This document shows positions 51,107 through 58,901 of a stretch of DNA of 64,000 nt, piece after piece (position 1 is the stretch's first letter; every line of letters begins with the position of its first letter). The notes under the pieces are model-generated. The model made no database searches. It saw nothing but the letters and a program-made list of their open reading frames with translations, and was not told the DNA's origin. The position numbers were made by a program, and so were the translations under genes. This DNA comes from Thalassobacillus_A hwangdonensis (GTDB taxonomy: Bacteria > Bacillota > Bacilli > Bacillales > Halobacillaceae): positions 310,001 to 374,000 of the forward strand of contig NZ_JBHTKL010000005.1 of NCBI RefSeq assembly GCF_042675915.1, in the 5' to 3' direction.

Positions 51107-52075
51107 ATGGACGTTTCAACTAGTAAAATTATTTTTGTCGGTGGAAAAGGGGGAGTCGGAAAATCCACATCGTCCGCCGCAATCGCCCTAGCATATGCGG
51201 AAGAAGGCTATCGGACACTGGTTGTCTCTACCGATCCTGCCCATAACTTAGGTGATATTTTTCACCATAAGCTGAATCATGAGAAGACGAAGCTGCAGGA
51301 AAATCTCTGGGGAATTGAGGTGGACCCTGCACGGGAGTCGAAGCGTTACATCAAAGGGGTGAAAGAGAACCTCGAGGGACTGGTGAAATCGAAGATGGTC
51401 GAAGAAGTCCATCGGCAGATCGATATGGCAAGTGCCTCACCTGGAGCGGATGAGGCAGCGCTGTTCGACCGGCTGATTTCGATCATTTTGGAGGAATCCG
51501 AGCATTATGACAAAATCGTTTTTGATACGGCACCGACAGGTCATACTGTCCGGTTGTTGAGTCTGCCTGAGCTGATGGGAGTTTGGATTGACGGAATGCT
51601 GGATCGACGTAAGAAAATCAATGCGAATTACAGTGAACTGCTCAACGACGGTGATCCTGTTGATGATCCGATTTACGCTATTCTGCAAAAAAGAAAAGAG
51701 AAGTTCGCTTCCGTCCGGGAAATCATCATGGATTCAAAGCAGACAGCCTTTATGTTCGTACTGATTCCTGAGCGTCTGCCGATTTTGGAGACGAGCCAGG
51801 CAATCGAACAGCTCGCGAAGCACGACCTGCATATCCGGACTTTGATCGTGAATAAAGTATTGCCACCGCATGCAGATGGAGACTTTCTGCAAAAACGCCG
51901 ACATCAGGAGCAAGCCTATTTGGAAGAAATCAACCAGCGTTTCCACAACCAGCAGCTGGCACAGGTTCCTTTGTTTGAAGAAGACGTCTCTGACATGGAG
52001 AAGCTGAAAGTATTTTCACACCACCTCCGCCAACAGCTCATAGGGGGACAGTCCCCACACCCTTCACCGCGTTAA
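51107..52075 (+). CDS. ArsA/Get3-family ATPase without cysteines
   Basis: 322 residues from ATG 51107, after GAGGAGGGTGATG. Deviant Walker A FVGGKGGVGKST near 10-21, switch I STDPAHNLGDIF near 44, and switch II FDTAPTGHTVRLLSLPELMG near 142. One ATPase domain, as in Get3, not the doubled ArsA. No Cys occurs in the protein, so the ArsA metal site and the Get3 CxxC are absent. The last 12 or so residues (GGQSPHPSPR and neighbours) are encoded by repeat copy 9, so the native end is lost or replaced. It completes the cstA-linked gene set. Confidence 0.88.
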   Translation: MDVSTSKIIFVGGKGGVGKSTSSAAIALAYAEEGYRTLVVSTDPAHNLGDIFHHKLNHEKTKLQENLWGIEVDPARESKRYIKGVKENLEGLVKSKMVEEVHRQIDMASASPGADEAALFDRLISIILEESEHYDKIVFDTAPTGHTVRLLSLPELMGVWIDGMLDRRKKINANYSELLNDGDPVDDPIYAILQKRKEKFASVREIIMDSKQTAFMFVLIPERLPILETSQAIEQLAKHDLHIRTLIVNKVLPPHADGDFLQKRRHQEQAYLEEINQRFHNQQLAQVPLFEEDVSDMEKLKVFSHHLRQQLIGGQSPHPSPR

Positions 52076-52118
52076 ACAATGTGGGGACAGTCCCTCACCA
52101 CTGTGCTGTGCTAAAGCG
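52043..52118. repeat. GGGACAGTCCC repeat, copy 9, overlapping the ATPase 3' end
   Basis: GGGGGACAGTCCCCACA, CCTTCACCGCGTTAAAC and GTGGGGACAGTCCCTCA follow in order, then TGCTAAAGC. The ATPase frame reads about 11 codons into it and stops at the TAA in GCGTTAA. Confidence 0.9.
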
Positions 52119-52120
52119 TG

Positions 52121-52146
52121 TCTCCGTCTCTGGGCGGAGTTTTTTT
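52121..52146 (+). terminator. Terminator of the cstA-linked operon
   Basis: Short GC stem CTCCG/CGGAG with an 8-nt loop followed by seven T, downstream of the repeat. Confidence 0.75.
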
Positions 52147-52285
52147 CGTTCGGAATGCGGTCGTGAGTGGCAATACTTTGGCATAGACTTAAAGTATCAC
52201 GCAGACCGTTACCCATATAAAGGAAAATGATGCGTGGTGTCGAATAATGATAGGTAGAAGACAAAATTATTTCCAGGAGGAATAT

Positions 52286-54073
52286 ATGATGTTGAACTTC
52301 CCGAAGCCGGATGTCGAACAGTTTTTTCAAACCTTTGGAATCCAATCCTTCACGATCAGCCCTGATGAGTCACAGCTTGCTTTCAGCACGAACATAAACG
52401 GAAAGTATAATTTATGGGGGATGGATCTTCCGAACACTTTCCCATATCCACTGACCTCCCAAAATCAGAGCTGTGAGCAGATCACCTATGATAAGAACGG
52501 AAATTTCCTGTTGGCAGTCATTGACGAAGACGGGGATGAAAACGGCCAGATCTACGCTATCCCTCCAAGAGGTGGAGCCCTGAAGCCCGTCAGACAGTCG
52601 GAAGGACATCGCCATATCAATCCAGTCCTCTCGGATGATGGCAAACGACTCTACTATACTTCCACTAAAGAGGATGCCACGTACCTGAAAAGCTATTGCT
52701 ACAACCTGGAGAGTGGGGAAGAAGAGACTGTCCTCCATGGAAAAGACGCCATGTCGATCCTGCTATGTAAAAGTCCTGAAGAGAAGAGTTTCTTGTTCCA
52801 TAAAGCGTTCTCCAATACATACACCTTAAGTTACGTGAAAGCTGGGGAAGAGGAGGTTCTGCTCACCCCTGCTGCTGAGCCGCAACATACTGTATCGGAT
52901 GCCGTTTATGTAAGCGAAACGGATATTTACCTTCTCACAAACTATGAAGCTGACTTTACGTATCTCGCACATTTCGACCTGGAAACAAGAGAGTTCCAGA
53001 AGGTGATGGAATTGGACCATGAGGAGTTCTCCCAGCTGAAGTTCGATCGATCAAGCCACTCCTTGTACATCGTCAGTCAAAAAGGGGTGAAGGATACCCT
53101 TTTCCGCTATGACTTGTCCAAAGGTGGGATGGACACTATGGAAACGCCGGTTAGTGTCATTCATGAGCTGAAAGTCACTGAAACTGGCAACCTCTACATG
53201 ATGGGGACATCATCTACTGTTCCTACGAATATCTATAAGTTTGCAAAAGGGGCAGAGTGGACTGCTTTGACCAACTACGGCGTGCCTGGTGTGAGCCGTG
53301 AAGAATTAGTAGAACCGGAGATTGTCCACTATGATTCATTCGATGGACTGACGATCGAAGCCATGCTTTTCCGTCCCGATTCTGAAAAAGATAACGGCCA
53401 TACCATTCTTTGGCCGCACGGTGGGCCGCAGTATGCGGAACGTGAGACATTCCGTGCATTGTTCTCGTTGCTTGTCCATCGGGGCTACACGTTATTTGCA
53501 CCGAACTTCCGCGGGTCGACAGGTTATGGTCGTGCGTACACGAAAATGATAGAAGGCGACTGGGGACACGGGCCTCGTCTCGATAATATCGAGGGATTGG
53601 AATGGCTGATTGAACAGGGGTATGCAGAAAGGGATAAAATCTTCCTGATGGGAGGGAGCTATGGCGGCTATATGGCGCTGCTTCTCCACGGAAGGCACGC
53701 AGATTACTTCAAGGCTGTCGTGGATATCTTCGGTCCGTGTAACCTGTTCAGCTTCATCGACTCTGTACCGGAACATTGGAAGCCGGCAATGGCACAGTTC
53801 GTTGGTGACCCTGTTGAGGATAAGGAGAAACTGGAAGAGGACTCTCCGATTAACTACCTGGATACGATGACAAAGCCGATGCTTGTCATCCAGGGTGCGA
53901 AGGATCCACGGGTCGTCCAGGCAGAATCCGATCAAGTCGTAGAAGCTTTGAGAGAAAAAGGGCGGAAAGTCGACTATATCGTCATGGAAGATGAAGGGCA
54001 CGGCTTTGCCAAAAAAGAAAACGAAATCATGGTCTACCGAAAAGTACTGGAATTCTTCGACCGCTATCTATAA
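52286..54073 (+). CDS. S9-family serine peptidase (acylaminoacyl/prolyl oligopeptidase type)
   Basis: 595 residues from ATG 52286, following CAGGAGG. An N-terminal beta-propeller (about 20-340) and a C-terminal alpha/beta hydrolase. The nucleophile is in MGGSYGGYMALLLHG near 465, the acid Asp in QGAKDPRVVQ near 546 and His in DEGHGFAKKE near 580. ILWPHGGPQYAE is the HGGP oxyanion motif. No signal peptide, so cytoplasmic. It cleaves short peptides. Terminated at 54081. Confidence 0.9.
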   Translation: MMLNFPKPDVEQFFQTFGIQSFTISPDESQLAFSTNINGKYNLWGMDLPNTFPYPLTSQNQSCEQITYDKNGNFLLAVIDEDGDENGQIYAIPPRGGALKPVRQSEGHRHINPVLSDDGKRLYYTSTKEDATYLKSYCYNLESGEEETVLHGKDAMSILLCKSPEEKSFLFHKAFSNTYTLSYVKAGEEEVLLTPAAEPQHTVSDAVYVSETDIYLLTNYEADFTYLAHFDLETREFQKVMELDHEEFSQLKFDRSSHSLYIVSQKGVKDTLFRYDLSKGGMDTMETPVSVIHELKVTETGNLYMMGTSSTVPTNIYKFAKGAEWTALTNYGVPGVSREELVEPEIVHYDSFDGLTIEAMLFRPDSEKDNGHTILWPHGGPQYAERETFRALFSLLVHRGYTLFAPNFRGSTGYGRAYTKMIEGDWGHGPRLDNIEGLEWLIEQGYAERDKIFLMGGSYGGYMALLLHGRHADYFKAVVDIFGPCNLFSFIDSVPEHWKPAMAQFVGDPVEDKEKLEEDSPINYLDTMTKPMLVIQGAKDPRVVQAESDQVVEALREKGRKVDYIVMEDEGHGFAKKENEIMVYRKVLEFFDRYL

Positions 54074-54080
54074 GCAAAAC

Positions 54081-54117
54081 AAGGGGAATCGCTCATTCAA
54101 GAGCGATCCCCCTTTTG
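54081..54117 (+). terminator. Terminator after the S9 peptidase gene
   Basis: Stem AAGGGGAATCGCTC/GAGCGATCCCCCTT with one mismatch, then T. Confidence 0.87.
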
Positions 54118-54132
54118 ATTTGACCTCTTCCT

Positions 54133-54213
54133 TTAGTGCACTACCGCAATGAGGGACTGTCCCCACGTGCTTCACCGCGTTAAACGGTGTGGGGACTGTC
54201 CCTCAGCGCGTTA
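54133..54213. repeat. GGGACAGTCCC repeat, copy 10
   Basis: CTTTAGTGCACTACCGCAA begins at about 54131, then TGAGGGACTGTCCCC, CTTCACCGCGTTAAACG, TGGGGACTGTCCCTCA and GCGCGTTA. The TAA stop of the following minus-strand gene is in the last segment. Confidence 0.88.
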
Positions 54214-55305
54214 CTGTTCCGCTGCGGCGGCGTGATGAAGGATGGCGTCATCGATGGTTTCGTAGACAATTCCTAGCTTGGCGAAGTCGATCGCATCACT
54301 GTATTGTCCTTCGAATTCATCCATCATCATCTTAGCCTCATGCAAATACCCGACACCTTTTTTCATATGATACTTGTAGCTGCGATTCAGTATCTTTATC
54401 GCGGTATCATACCGTTCATCTGTATCGGGCTCAACCGTACGTTCATATAAATCTACCACTTCATCCGAGTCTTTATCCGGGAAATATTCATGGGGATCTG
54501 TGCTGTCAAAAATACAGAAGCCGAGTTCCCGTACAACTACCATGTCGAGACTATCGGGATCGAAGCCGCAATGATAGATTTCCACATCCAGCCCCAATGC
54601 TTCTCCTGCTGCTGCTATCTTTTTCAGCAACGTCGATTTTCCGGTTCCTGCCCGCCCCTTGATGAAGTATCGCTTCTTCAAGTCATCCGTTAAATTCGGT
54701 ATATAGTCGACAACCCCTGCTGGAGTGGACGCGCCAAAGAATCGATGCTTCACTGTCGCAGATTTCTCGAGCTGATCCATATCCCCATACAATGTATCGA
54801 TCAGTTCCTCAGCGACCTGGTCCGCTTTTTTGAAGTCCATTTTATTGATATAAATCTCTTCAAGTCCATCGTGGATGTGAAGTCCGGTAGCAAAGGATTC
54901 ATGCGCAGCTTCATACAGCGCGGCAAGTTCTTCCTGGTACACCTTTCTATCACGTTGGTACGATTCGACCAGGCTCGTATCCAAAGCACGGTCTGTATAA
55001 ATATAATCGATTGAGGAACCGGCTGCCCGAAAGTCTTCTTCAGCGCCATATACCCCAACCTTCAATTGCGGAATGACCAGGGCGTCCATGCTGTCCTGAT
55101 CGGTGGAGCAATGAACCAGTTCCACGTCGAACCCTTTATTCCGCCACTTGTTGGCAAGCTTCTTGATTAATGCACCTTTTACAGCATTCGAGGAACCGTT
55201 CAACACAAATACACGGTCCAACCCCTGGAAATTCGATTGATATAACGCCCGAAACCCTTTAGCAGTATGATCTCCTGCAAAATACTGATGCAACCGTCCA
55301 GTCAC
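54211..55305 (-). CDS. Duplicated P-loop ATPase-like protein (PRK06851-type)
   Basis: 364 residues built of two similar halves. The second half has an intact Walker A, FIKGRAGTGKSTLLKKI near 215, followed by VEIYHCGFDPDSLDMVVVRELGFCIF. The first half has the parallel VFVLNGSSNAVKGALIKKL near 32 and VELVHCSTDQDSMDALVIPQLKVGVY, but its P-loop has lost the GxGKS/T core. This matches the plan I recall for PRK06851 proteins, whose role is unknown. The stop lies in repeat copy 10. Confidence 0.75.
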   Translation of the reverse strand: MTGRLHQYFAGDHTAKGFRALYQSNFQGLDRVFVLNGSSNAVKGALIKKLANKWRNKGFDVELVHCSTDQDSMDALVIPQLKVGVYGAEEDFRAAGSSIDYIYTDRALDTSLVESYQRDRKVYQEELAALYEAAHESFATGLHIHDGLEEIYINKMDFKKADQVAEELIDTLYGDMDQLEKSATVKHRFFGASTPAGVVDYIPNLTDDLKKRYFIKGRAGTGKSTLLKKIAAAGEALGLDVEIYHCGFDPDSLDMVVVRELGFCIFDSTDPHEYFPDKDSDEVVDLYERTVEPDTDERYDTAIKILNRSYKYHMKKGVGYLHEAKMMMDEFEGQYSDAIDFAKLGIVYETIDDAILHHAAAAEQ

Positions 55306-55462
55306 ACGTATCCTCTCCCCTGAAAATGATAAACGATGTACATTGCCTATACAGCAACGTATGCATTAGACCATTTTAGGTGAATTATCTTTAATGGTTC
55401 AGAGTTATCCATTACACTATATGTAACATGTAGGAAAAATAAGCTTAACGGAGGTGGGAAGA

Positions 55463-55633
55463 ATGGAATTGGATATCAATATGGTAGTGTTAGCGGCCGG
55501 CATTGCATTAGCGGGATATTTTATCGGAAATGGCCTCAGGAACTTTGGACAACCCAATGCAATGGAGCGTCAACTGGATAAATGGGAAACGGAAGCATAT
55601 GAAGATACATCAGAACCAAAGAAAAAAGCTTGA
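55463..55633 (+). CDS. Small single-pass membrane protein
   Basis: 56 residues from ATG 55463, following CGGAGGTGGG. One hydrophobic segment (about 7-24, VVLAAGIALAGYFIG), then a hydrophilic tail that is acidic and ends in PKKKA. I recognise no family. It is followed by a terminator at 55685, so it is probably its own transcript. Confidence 0.65.
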   Translation: MELDINMVVLAAGIALAGYFIGNGLRNFGQPNAMERQLDKWETEAYEDTSEPKKKA

Positions 55634-55684
55634 TTGTTTCCGAGAAGTATATAGCAAGCTAACTAACTATACAATTAACACACC

Positions 55685-55716
55685 AAAAAAAAGCTTGGGA
55701 TATCCCCAAGCCTTTT
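55685..55716 (+). terminator. Terminator after the small membrane protein gene
   Basis: Stem AAAGCTTGGG/CCCCAAGC (one mismatch) followed by T5. Confidence 0.82.
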
Positions 55717-55748
55717 TGGCTTTTGAATGTGATATAGTTTTTAGGAAC

Positions 55749-55928
55749 TTATGTAATACCTTTTTTATCTGTGTTTGAGCCGTTTCTTTCTTTCAGCATT
55801 TCTAACTCAATTTGTTTCTCTTTCAAGTCAATTTCTCTTAATTTTTCTTTATGATTTAATTTATTCTTATGAGCATAATAAGTTAGAGAAAATGCAACAA
55901 TTAACGGCAACCATAGCCATTCCAACAT
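55749..55928 (-). CDS. Small membrane-anchored coiled-coil protein
   Basis: 59 residues; ATG 55928 follows GAGGGGGAATA. N-terminal hydrophobic anchor (LEWLWLPLIVAFSLTYYA), then a Lys/Glu helix of about 30 residues with heptad-like spacing (LREIDLKEKQIELEMLKE). No family is recognised. Convergent with the small gene at 55463. Confidence 0.6.
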   Translation of the reverse strand: MLEWLWLPLIVAFSLTYYAHKNKLNHKEKLREIDLKEKQIELEMLKERNGSNTDKKGIT

Positions 55929-56058
55929 TATTCCCCCTCTCGTTCGTTACCAACAATGTAACATCATTTATACCTGCCTGTTATTAATCGCTTATTTTCT
56001 AGTCGAATATCTATTTTTTCTTTGAATAGTATAAAATCGAATCTTAAATAACAAGTAA

Positions 56059-56120
56059 AATAGCACCCCGTTTCGTTCCATGACAATATCCATTGTCAAG
56101 TCGTTATTCGGGGTGCTATT
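56059..56120. other. Nested inverted repeat downstream of a small membrane protein gene
   Basis: Outer arms AATAGCACCCCG (56060-56071) and CGGGGTGCTATT (56108-56119) enclose an inner stem TGACAAT/ATTGTCA. No coding sense is seen. It could be a structured RNA, a terminator-like element for the convergent minus gene at 56176, or a mobile-element remnant. Confidence 0.5.
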
Positions 56121-56175
56121 GCTATGCAGTGTTTCTCCTTGGAAACGGAACTACTTACCAGTCATGGATCAAGCT

Positions 56176-56502
56176 TTATTTTTGAAGCTGTCGTTCATAC
56201 ACGAAGTAGGAAAAGGCGCGATAGGAGACAGGCACCACCGCAAGCAATCCTGCATATTTAGCAAGCCCATCTCCGAATATCGCAAAAAGAATCGTAGCAA
56301 CGATGGCCATCCAAAATAAAACATTCCCAGAAAAACTGTTCAATGGATGGTCACCGAGGAAAAAGCCTCTGGCGCCTTTCATTTCCCGCACGTAGCAGTC
56401 TCCGTGATAAGGAGCAACCACCCACAAAATCAGCACGGTCACAAGGTCATCTCTGTACTCGATTTCTTTGAGACACTTATCGCAATAGACAGGGCGCTGC
56501 AT
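56176..56502 (-). CDS. Small membrane protein with N-terminal CxxC
   Basis: 108 residues. It opens with YCDKCLKEIEY (a zinc-ribbon-like half with CxxC) and has two or three hydrophobic segments (VLILWVVAPY, NVLFWMAIVATILFAIFG and AGLLAVVPVSYRAFSYFV). No second CxxC, so metal binding would need dimerisation. No family is recognised. Its ATG lies 18 nt after the NADH dehydrogenase stop on the same strand. Confidence 0.6.
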   Translation of the reverse strand: MQRPVYCDKCLKEIEYRDDLVTVLILWVVAPYHGDCYVREMKGARGFFLGDHPLNSFSGNVLFWMAIVATILFAIFGDGLAKYAGLLAVVPVSYRAFSYFVYERQLQK

Positions 56503-56520
56503 CCGTTTCCCCCTTCGTCA

Positions 56521-57582
56521 TCAATGACGTTTGCTTCTCCAAAGCACTCCCGATTTAGCAAGGCGAGGCAGAAGACCAGTCATCGGTTTCTGCATCATAT
56601 TTCCGAATCCATCGGTTTTACCAAGAGAGCCGAGCGTACCCTTCAGCTTGATTTCCTTCGGTGGTTTCGGTTCTTCCCCACGAAGAACAGCAAGCAGTAT
56701 TGCTGCGATTTGTTCACCTTGCTGGCCGGCCAGCTGTGCACTTGGGGAATGTTCAGAAGCCGCACAATCTCCAACCACATATACATGTGGCTGCGCCGGA
56801 ACCTGATAGAACTCGTTCACGACGATTTTTTCCTGATTATCTTTGTCAAAAGGAAGTTCACGCACGAGGAAATTTGGGCGTACACCGGCAGTCCAGATGG
56901 TTACATCGTTGACATAGCATACACCATTGTTACATACGCCATCTTTTTCAACGTATTCCACATTGGCACCGTGCAGAACTTCTACATCATTTTTCTTGAA
57001 CCAATCCTCGACGTACTCCTGGATCTTTTTATCAAAAGGTTTCAGGACGGTGTCGCCGCGGTCGAGCAGACGAATGTTCAAATCGGAGCGGCTTTCTCTG
57101 ATTTCAGATGCCACTTCAATTCCGCTTAGTCCGGCACCGACGACGGACACTTTTCCGTAAGCCTTCAAGTTACCTACCGCAAGGCCGGTCCTTCTGGCTT
57201 TCGTGAACGTCTGCACGCTCTCGGTGTATTGGTCCGCTCCCTGAATCCCGTGGTAATTATCTTCGCATCCAAGTCCGATGACGAGATAATCATAGGTTAC
57301 AGGCTCACTGATCTCGCGGATGTGGATCTGCTGAGTCTCCACGTCGATCTTTTCAACTTCGCCAAATGCATAGTCGAGCTGATCGTGTTCCGGGTAATCG
57401 ATCCGTACATCTTTATCCGCAGCAGTACCTGCAGCAATCGAGTAAAATTCGGTTTTTAACGAGTGGTATGGGTTTCTGTCCACCACTGTAATGTGAACAT
57501 CTTCAGGAAGACCGCCATCAAGCATGTTCGATAGAATGTTGATGCCACCATAACCCCCACCAAGCAACACTAATTTTTTCAT
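56521..57582 (-). CDS. yutJ: Type-II NADH dehydrogenase (YutJ-like)
   Basis: 353 residues. FAD motif LVLLGGGYGGINILSNM near 4-20, NADH motif VSVVGAGLSGIEVASEI near 145-161, and the second FAD motif VYVVGDCAASEHSPSAQLAGQQGEQIAAIL near 268-297. Same length and order as B. subtilis YutJ. It passes electrons from NADH to quinone at the membrane surface without pumping. The small CxxC membrane protein follows it. Confidence 0.88.
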   Translation of the reverse strand: MKKLVLLGGGYGGINILSNMLDGGLPEDVHITVVDRNPYHSLKTEFYSIAAGTAADKDVRIDYPEHDQLDYAFGEVEKIDVETQQIHIREISEPVTYDYLVIGLGCEDNYHGIQGADQYTESVQTFTKARRTGLAVGNLKAYGKVSVVGAGLSGIEVASEIRESRSDLNIRLLDRGDTVLKPFDKKIQEYVEDWFKKNDVEVLHGANVEYVEKDGVCNNGVCYVNDVTIWTAGVRPNFLVRELPFDKDNQEKIVVNEFYQVPAQPHVYVVGDCAASEHSPSAQLAGQQGEQIAAILLAVLRGEEPKPPKEIKLKGTLGSLGKTDGFGNMMQKPMTGLLPRLAKSGVLWRSKRH

Positions 57583-57643
57583 AGGTGACCACCTTTTCCG
57601 TATGCAGTATGTTTGTCCATTAGGTGAATGGAACGAATATAAA

Positions 57644-57657
57644 CGTAAACGCTTTCT
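57644..57657 (-). promoter_or_regulatory. cre-like site upstream of yutJ
   Basis: GTAAACGCTTTC core (CGTAAACGCTTTCT), two mismatches to cre at the outer positions, about 62-75 bp upstream of the yutJ start. Candidate only. Confidence 0.35.
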
Positions 57658-57809
57658 GTAATCAAGACTACCAAAAAAGAGGGGAGAAAACTAGAGATAT
57701 CAAGTGAATGGCAGGATAATTTTGCATAATTCACCTCTAGCCGTTGTGAAAAAATCCATACCAAGTAAAATGATACTATAGGAATGGAAAAAGAAAGGAA
57801 GATACGTTG

Positions 57810-58805
57810 ATGAGTAAACTTTCCACAAGGGAACGTGTTCTCGTACTGAAGCAGTTGCTGGAAAAGTACACGGATGAAGAGAATGAACTGGCGTTAGCGG
57901 AAATCATCGATCTCCTGAATGAGGAATTCGACCAGAGTTACGACTTCTCCAAACGGCTGATCAAGGAAGACCTGGCGACATTTGAGGATTCAGAAGTCAT
58001 CGATTTGATTGTGAATCAGGAAATGAACGGAAAACCGAAATACTACAGCTTCCAGAACCGCCTGTTCGAAATCCAGGAGCTCCGTCTCTTGAGTGATGCG
58101 GTCGTATCTGCCAGGTTCATCACAATGAAAGAAAAGGAACGTCTGATCGAAAAAATCAAACAGCTGACAAGTGAACCGTTGGCAGCAAAACTTGAAAACC
58201 AGATACATATCAATGAAACTGCGCATAGTCAGTCGGATAAAGTGAAATACGTCATCTATAATCTCCACAATGCAATCAATGATGCGAAGACGATCCGCTT
58301 CCAATACGGTCGGTACAATATGAAAAAGGAATTCGTCCTGAGTAGGGAAGGGAAGACGTACACACTTCATCCATACGCACTTGTATGGAACAGGGACTAT
58401 TATTATTTGATCGGATGGTCGCCGGAGTTTGAAGAGTTGCGGCACTACCGTGTAGACCGACTTGTGAAAGTACAAGTGCTTGACGATCCCTTCAAACAAA
58501 AAGAAGATTTCGATGTCACCCAGTACACCCATCACCTGTTCAATATGTTCACCGGGGAAGAAAAGTGGATCGAAATCAAGTTCGCGGATGAACTGATCAA
58601 TGTCATCATCGACCGATTCGGAGAAAAAGTCCCTATCAAAGAAGGGAAGGATGGACGATTCACGCTCAAGACGAAAGCTGTCATCAGCACCGGCCTTGTC
58701 GGGTGGCTGTTGACATGGGGCAGTAATGCTGAAGTGATCGGCCCACTTGAACTGAAAGAAAAAATGAAACAGGAAGCAGAAAAATTATATAAGCTTTATC
58801 ACTAA
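57810..58805 (+). CDS. WYL-domain transcriptional regulator
   Basis: 331 residues from ATG 57810, after AAAGGAAG. N-terminal winged-helix-like domain (about 5-75), then a WYL domain near 155-235 with FQYGRYN, VWNRDYYYLIGW (the WYL-type strand) and LRHYRVDRL. WYL proteins bind nucleic acid or small ligands and often repress neighbours. Which gene it controls cannot be read. It ends at a strong terminator. Confidence 0.85.
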   Translation: MSKLSTRERVLVLKQLLEKYTDEENELALAEIIDLLNEEFDQSYDFSKRLIKEDLATFEDSEVIDLIVNQEMNGKPKYYSFQNRLFEIQELRLLSDAVVSARFITMKEKERLIEKIKQLTSEPLAAKLENQIHINETAHSQSDKVKYVIYNLHNAINDAKTIRFQYGRYNMKKEFVLSREGKTYTLHPYALVWNRDYYYLIGWSPEFEELRHYRVDRLVKVQVLDDPFKQKEDFDVTQYTHHLFNMFTGEEKWIEIKFADELINVIIDRFGEKVPIKEGKDGRFTLKTKAVISTGLVGWLLTWGSNAEVIGPLELKEKMKQEAEKLYKLYH

Positions 58806-58808
58806 GCG

Positions 58809-58846
58809 ACAGACCCTCACCCAAAAGTGTGAGGGTCTGTTTTTTG
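58809..58846 (+). terminator. Terminator after the WYL gene
   Basis: 12-bp stem ACAGACCCTCAC/GTGAGGGTCTGT followed by six T. Confidence 0.9.
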
Positions 58847-58901
58847 TCCGGTGATAAGCTTTGATTACAGTTTTGAAACGAATAAAAAGGAGAGAGGTAC
58901 A

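Noticed and set aside
20686..54213. Multiple similar repeats considered as a CRISPR array
   Set aside because: Copies are kilobases apart, palindromic, and lack regular spacers or cas genes.
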